DNA from: a bacterium
Lineage (GTDB): Bacteria > Omnitrophota > Gorgyraeia > Gygaellales > Profunditerraquicolaceae
Reading direction: 5' to 3'
Length of the DNA: 5,123 nt
NCBI GenBank assembly: GCA_004298075.1
Contig: SCRK01000115.1
Coordinates: forward strand, 1 to 5,123
Program-made: the position numbers and the translations under genes
Shown: positions 4,671 through 5,123 of the stretch, in pieces
Layout of the letters: each line of letters starts with the position of its first letter
Numbering within the stretch: the first letter of the stretch is position 1
Notes under the pieces: model-generated
Told to the model about the DNA's origin: nothing
Databases searched by the model: none
The model's input: only the letters and a program-made list of their open reading frames with translations

Positions 4671-5123
4671 CTAGATAATCCGGCTTTCAAGGGCTTTTAT
4701 TTCGGCGTCAAGCAGGGAATTTTCCTTCTCGATCTCCTTCATCCGCCGGCCGTACTCCTTGGCCGTCTCTTCATCGCGATAAAAATGCGGGTTGGAGAGG
4801 GCGCGCGCCTTGGCGTAGCTTTCCAGCTCCAGCGCCTCCTTCTTTTTCTCAAGTTTGTTGATCTTCTCGCGGATAGCGGCATTATGGGCCTTGCGCTTCT
4901 TTTCTTCCTCCTTGAGCAGCCGCTCTTCTTCTTTTGCTTTCTCCTTTGTCTCATCAACCTGTTTGCGGCCTAAAGCTTTTGCCTTACGCTCGGGCGCAGC
5001 TTCATTAAAACTATCCCGCTTCTCAATGTAATAATCGAATGAACCGGGGAATTTCCTGATCCTGCCGTTCTTGACCTCAAAAACATTGTTGGCTACGGAG
5101 CGCGTAAAATAAATATCATGGCT
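4671..5123 (-). CDS. ABC-F family ATPase, C-terminal 150 residues (5' end outside window)
   Basis: A soluble ABC protein without membrane segments. ABC-F members bind the ribosomal E site and modulate translation (EttA/Uup type) or protect against antibiotics. The window begins exactly at the H-loop SHD of the second ATPase domain, followed by IYFTRSVANNVFEV, NGRIRKFPGSFDYYIEKR, then a long charged region rich in Lys and Glu (about residues 45-150). That region is a C-terminal coiled coil like the Uup/EttA extension, and it contains ALSNPHFYRDEETAKEYG. The reading frame is open from the right edge to TAG at 4671-4673. The subfamily cannot be assigned without the N-terminal domain and linker. 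A tRNA-Asn follows in the same direction. Confidence 0.9.
   Translation of the reverse strand, partial: SHDIYFTRSVANNVFEVKNGRIRKFPGSFDYYIEKRDSFNEAAPERKAKALGRKQVDETKEKAKEEERLLKEEEKKRKAHNAAIREKINKLEKKKEALELESYAKARALSNPHFYRDEETAKEYGRRMKEIEKENSLLDAEIKALESRII

Noticed and set aside
4653..4973. Plus-strand frame of 106 codons and a minus frame at 4739-4957
   Set aside because: Both are shadows of the Lys/Glu-rich coiled coil of the ABC-F protein; the low-complexity coding strand keeps other frames open.

Overview
The window looks like chromosomal DNA of an uncultured, fairly AT-rich Gram-negative bacterium. The best single clue is the pilin at 2088-2642, whose FTLIELIVV start and Cys-rich C-terminal part resemble the pseudopilins I know from Candidatus Omnitrophota genomes. 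That placement is an inference from protein style. Every gene I can support is on the minus strand, so the region is transcribed from right to left. The plus-strand open frames are shadows.

Right end (4514-5123): the C-terminal 150 residues of an ABC-F ATPase, then a tRNA-Asn(GUU) 33 bases downstream, then a strong intrinsic terminator.

Centre (2737-4503): a compact four-gene operon with its own near-consensus sigma70-type promoter, a 20-bp palindrome placed like an operator over the -10/start region, and a GCAA-tetraloop terminator. The genes are a DUF134/UPF0251 helix-turn-helix protein, a class I SAM-dependent methyltransferase, a NifX/NafY-type protein of the dinitrogenase iron-molybdenum cofactor family, and a DsrE-like sulfur-relay protein. 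They are joined with 0 bp, an ATGA overlap, and 11 bp between them. The Cys/His-rich last two products suggest metal-cluster or reactive-sulfur handling under autoregulation by the DUF134 protein; the pathway itself is unknown.

Left half (1-2742): a type IV pilin-like gene whose leader is encoded across a (CT)10 dinucleotide tract, so that loss or gain of one unit gives a stop codon within a few codons. Next is a DUF347-repeat (COG4705) membrane protein broken by one apparent 1-nt deletion, and then an ACR3-type arsenite efflux permease that runs off the left edge. The pilin gene and the DUF347 gene are each followed by the same 59-bp module (a box, a 15-nt spacer and a terminator hairpin). 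The module's G-U pairs form only in minus-strand RNA. The terminator upstream of acr3 also contains the -35 element of a candidate acr3 promoter.

No stretch longer than 300 bases lacks a gene. I saw no insertion sequence, CRISPR array, rRNA gene or riboswitch.
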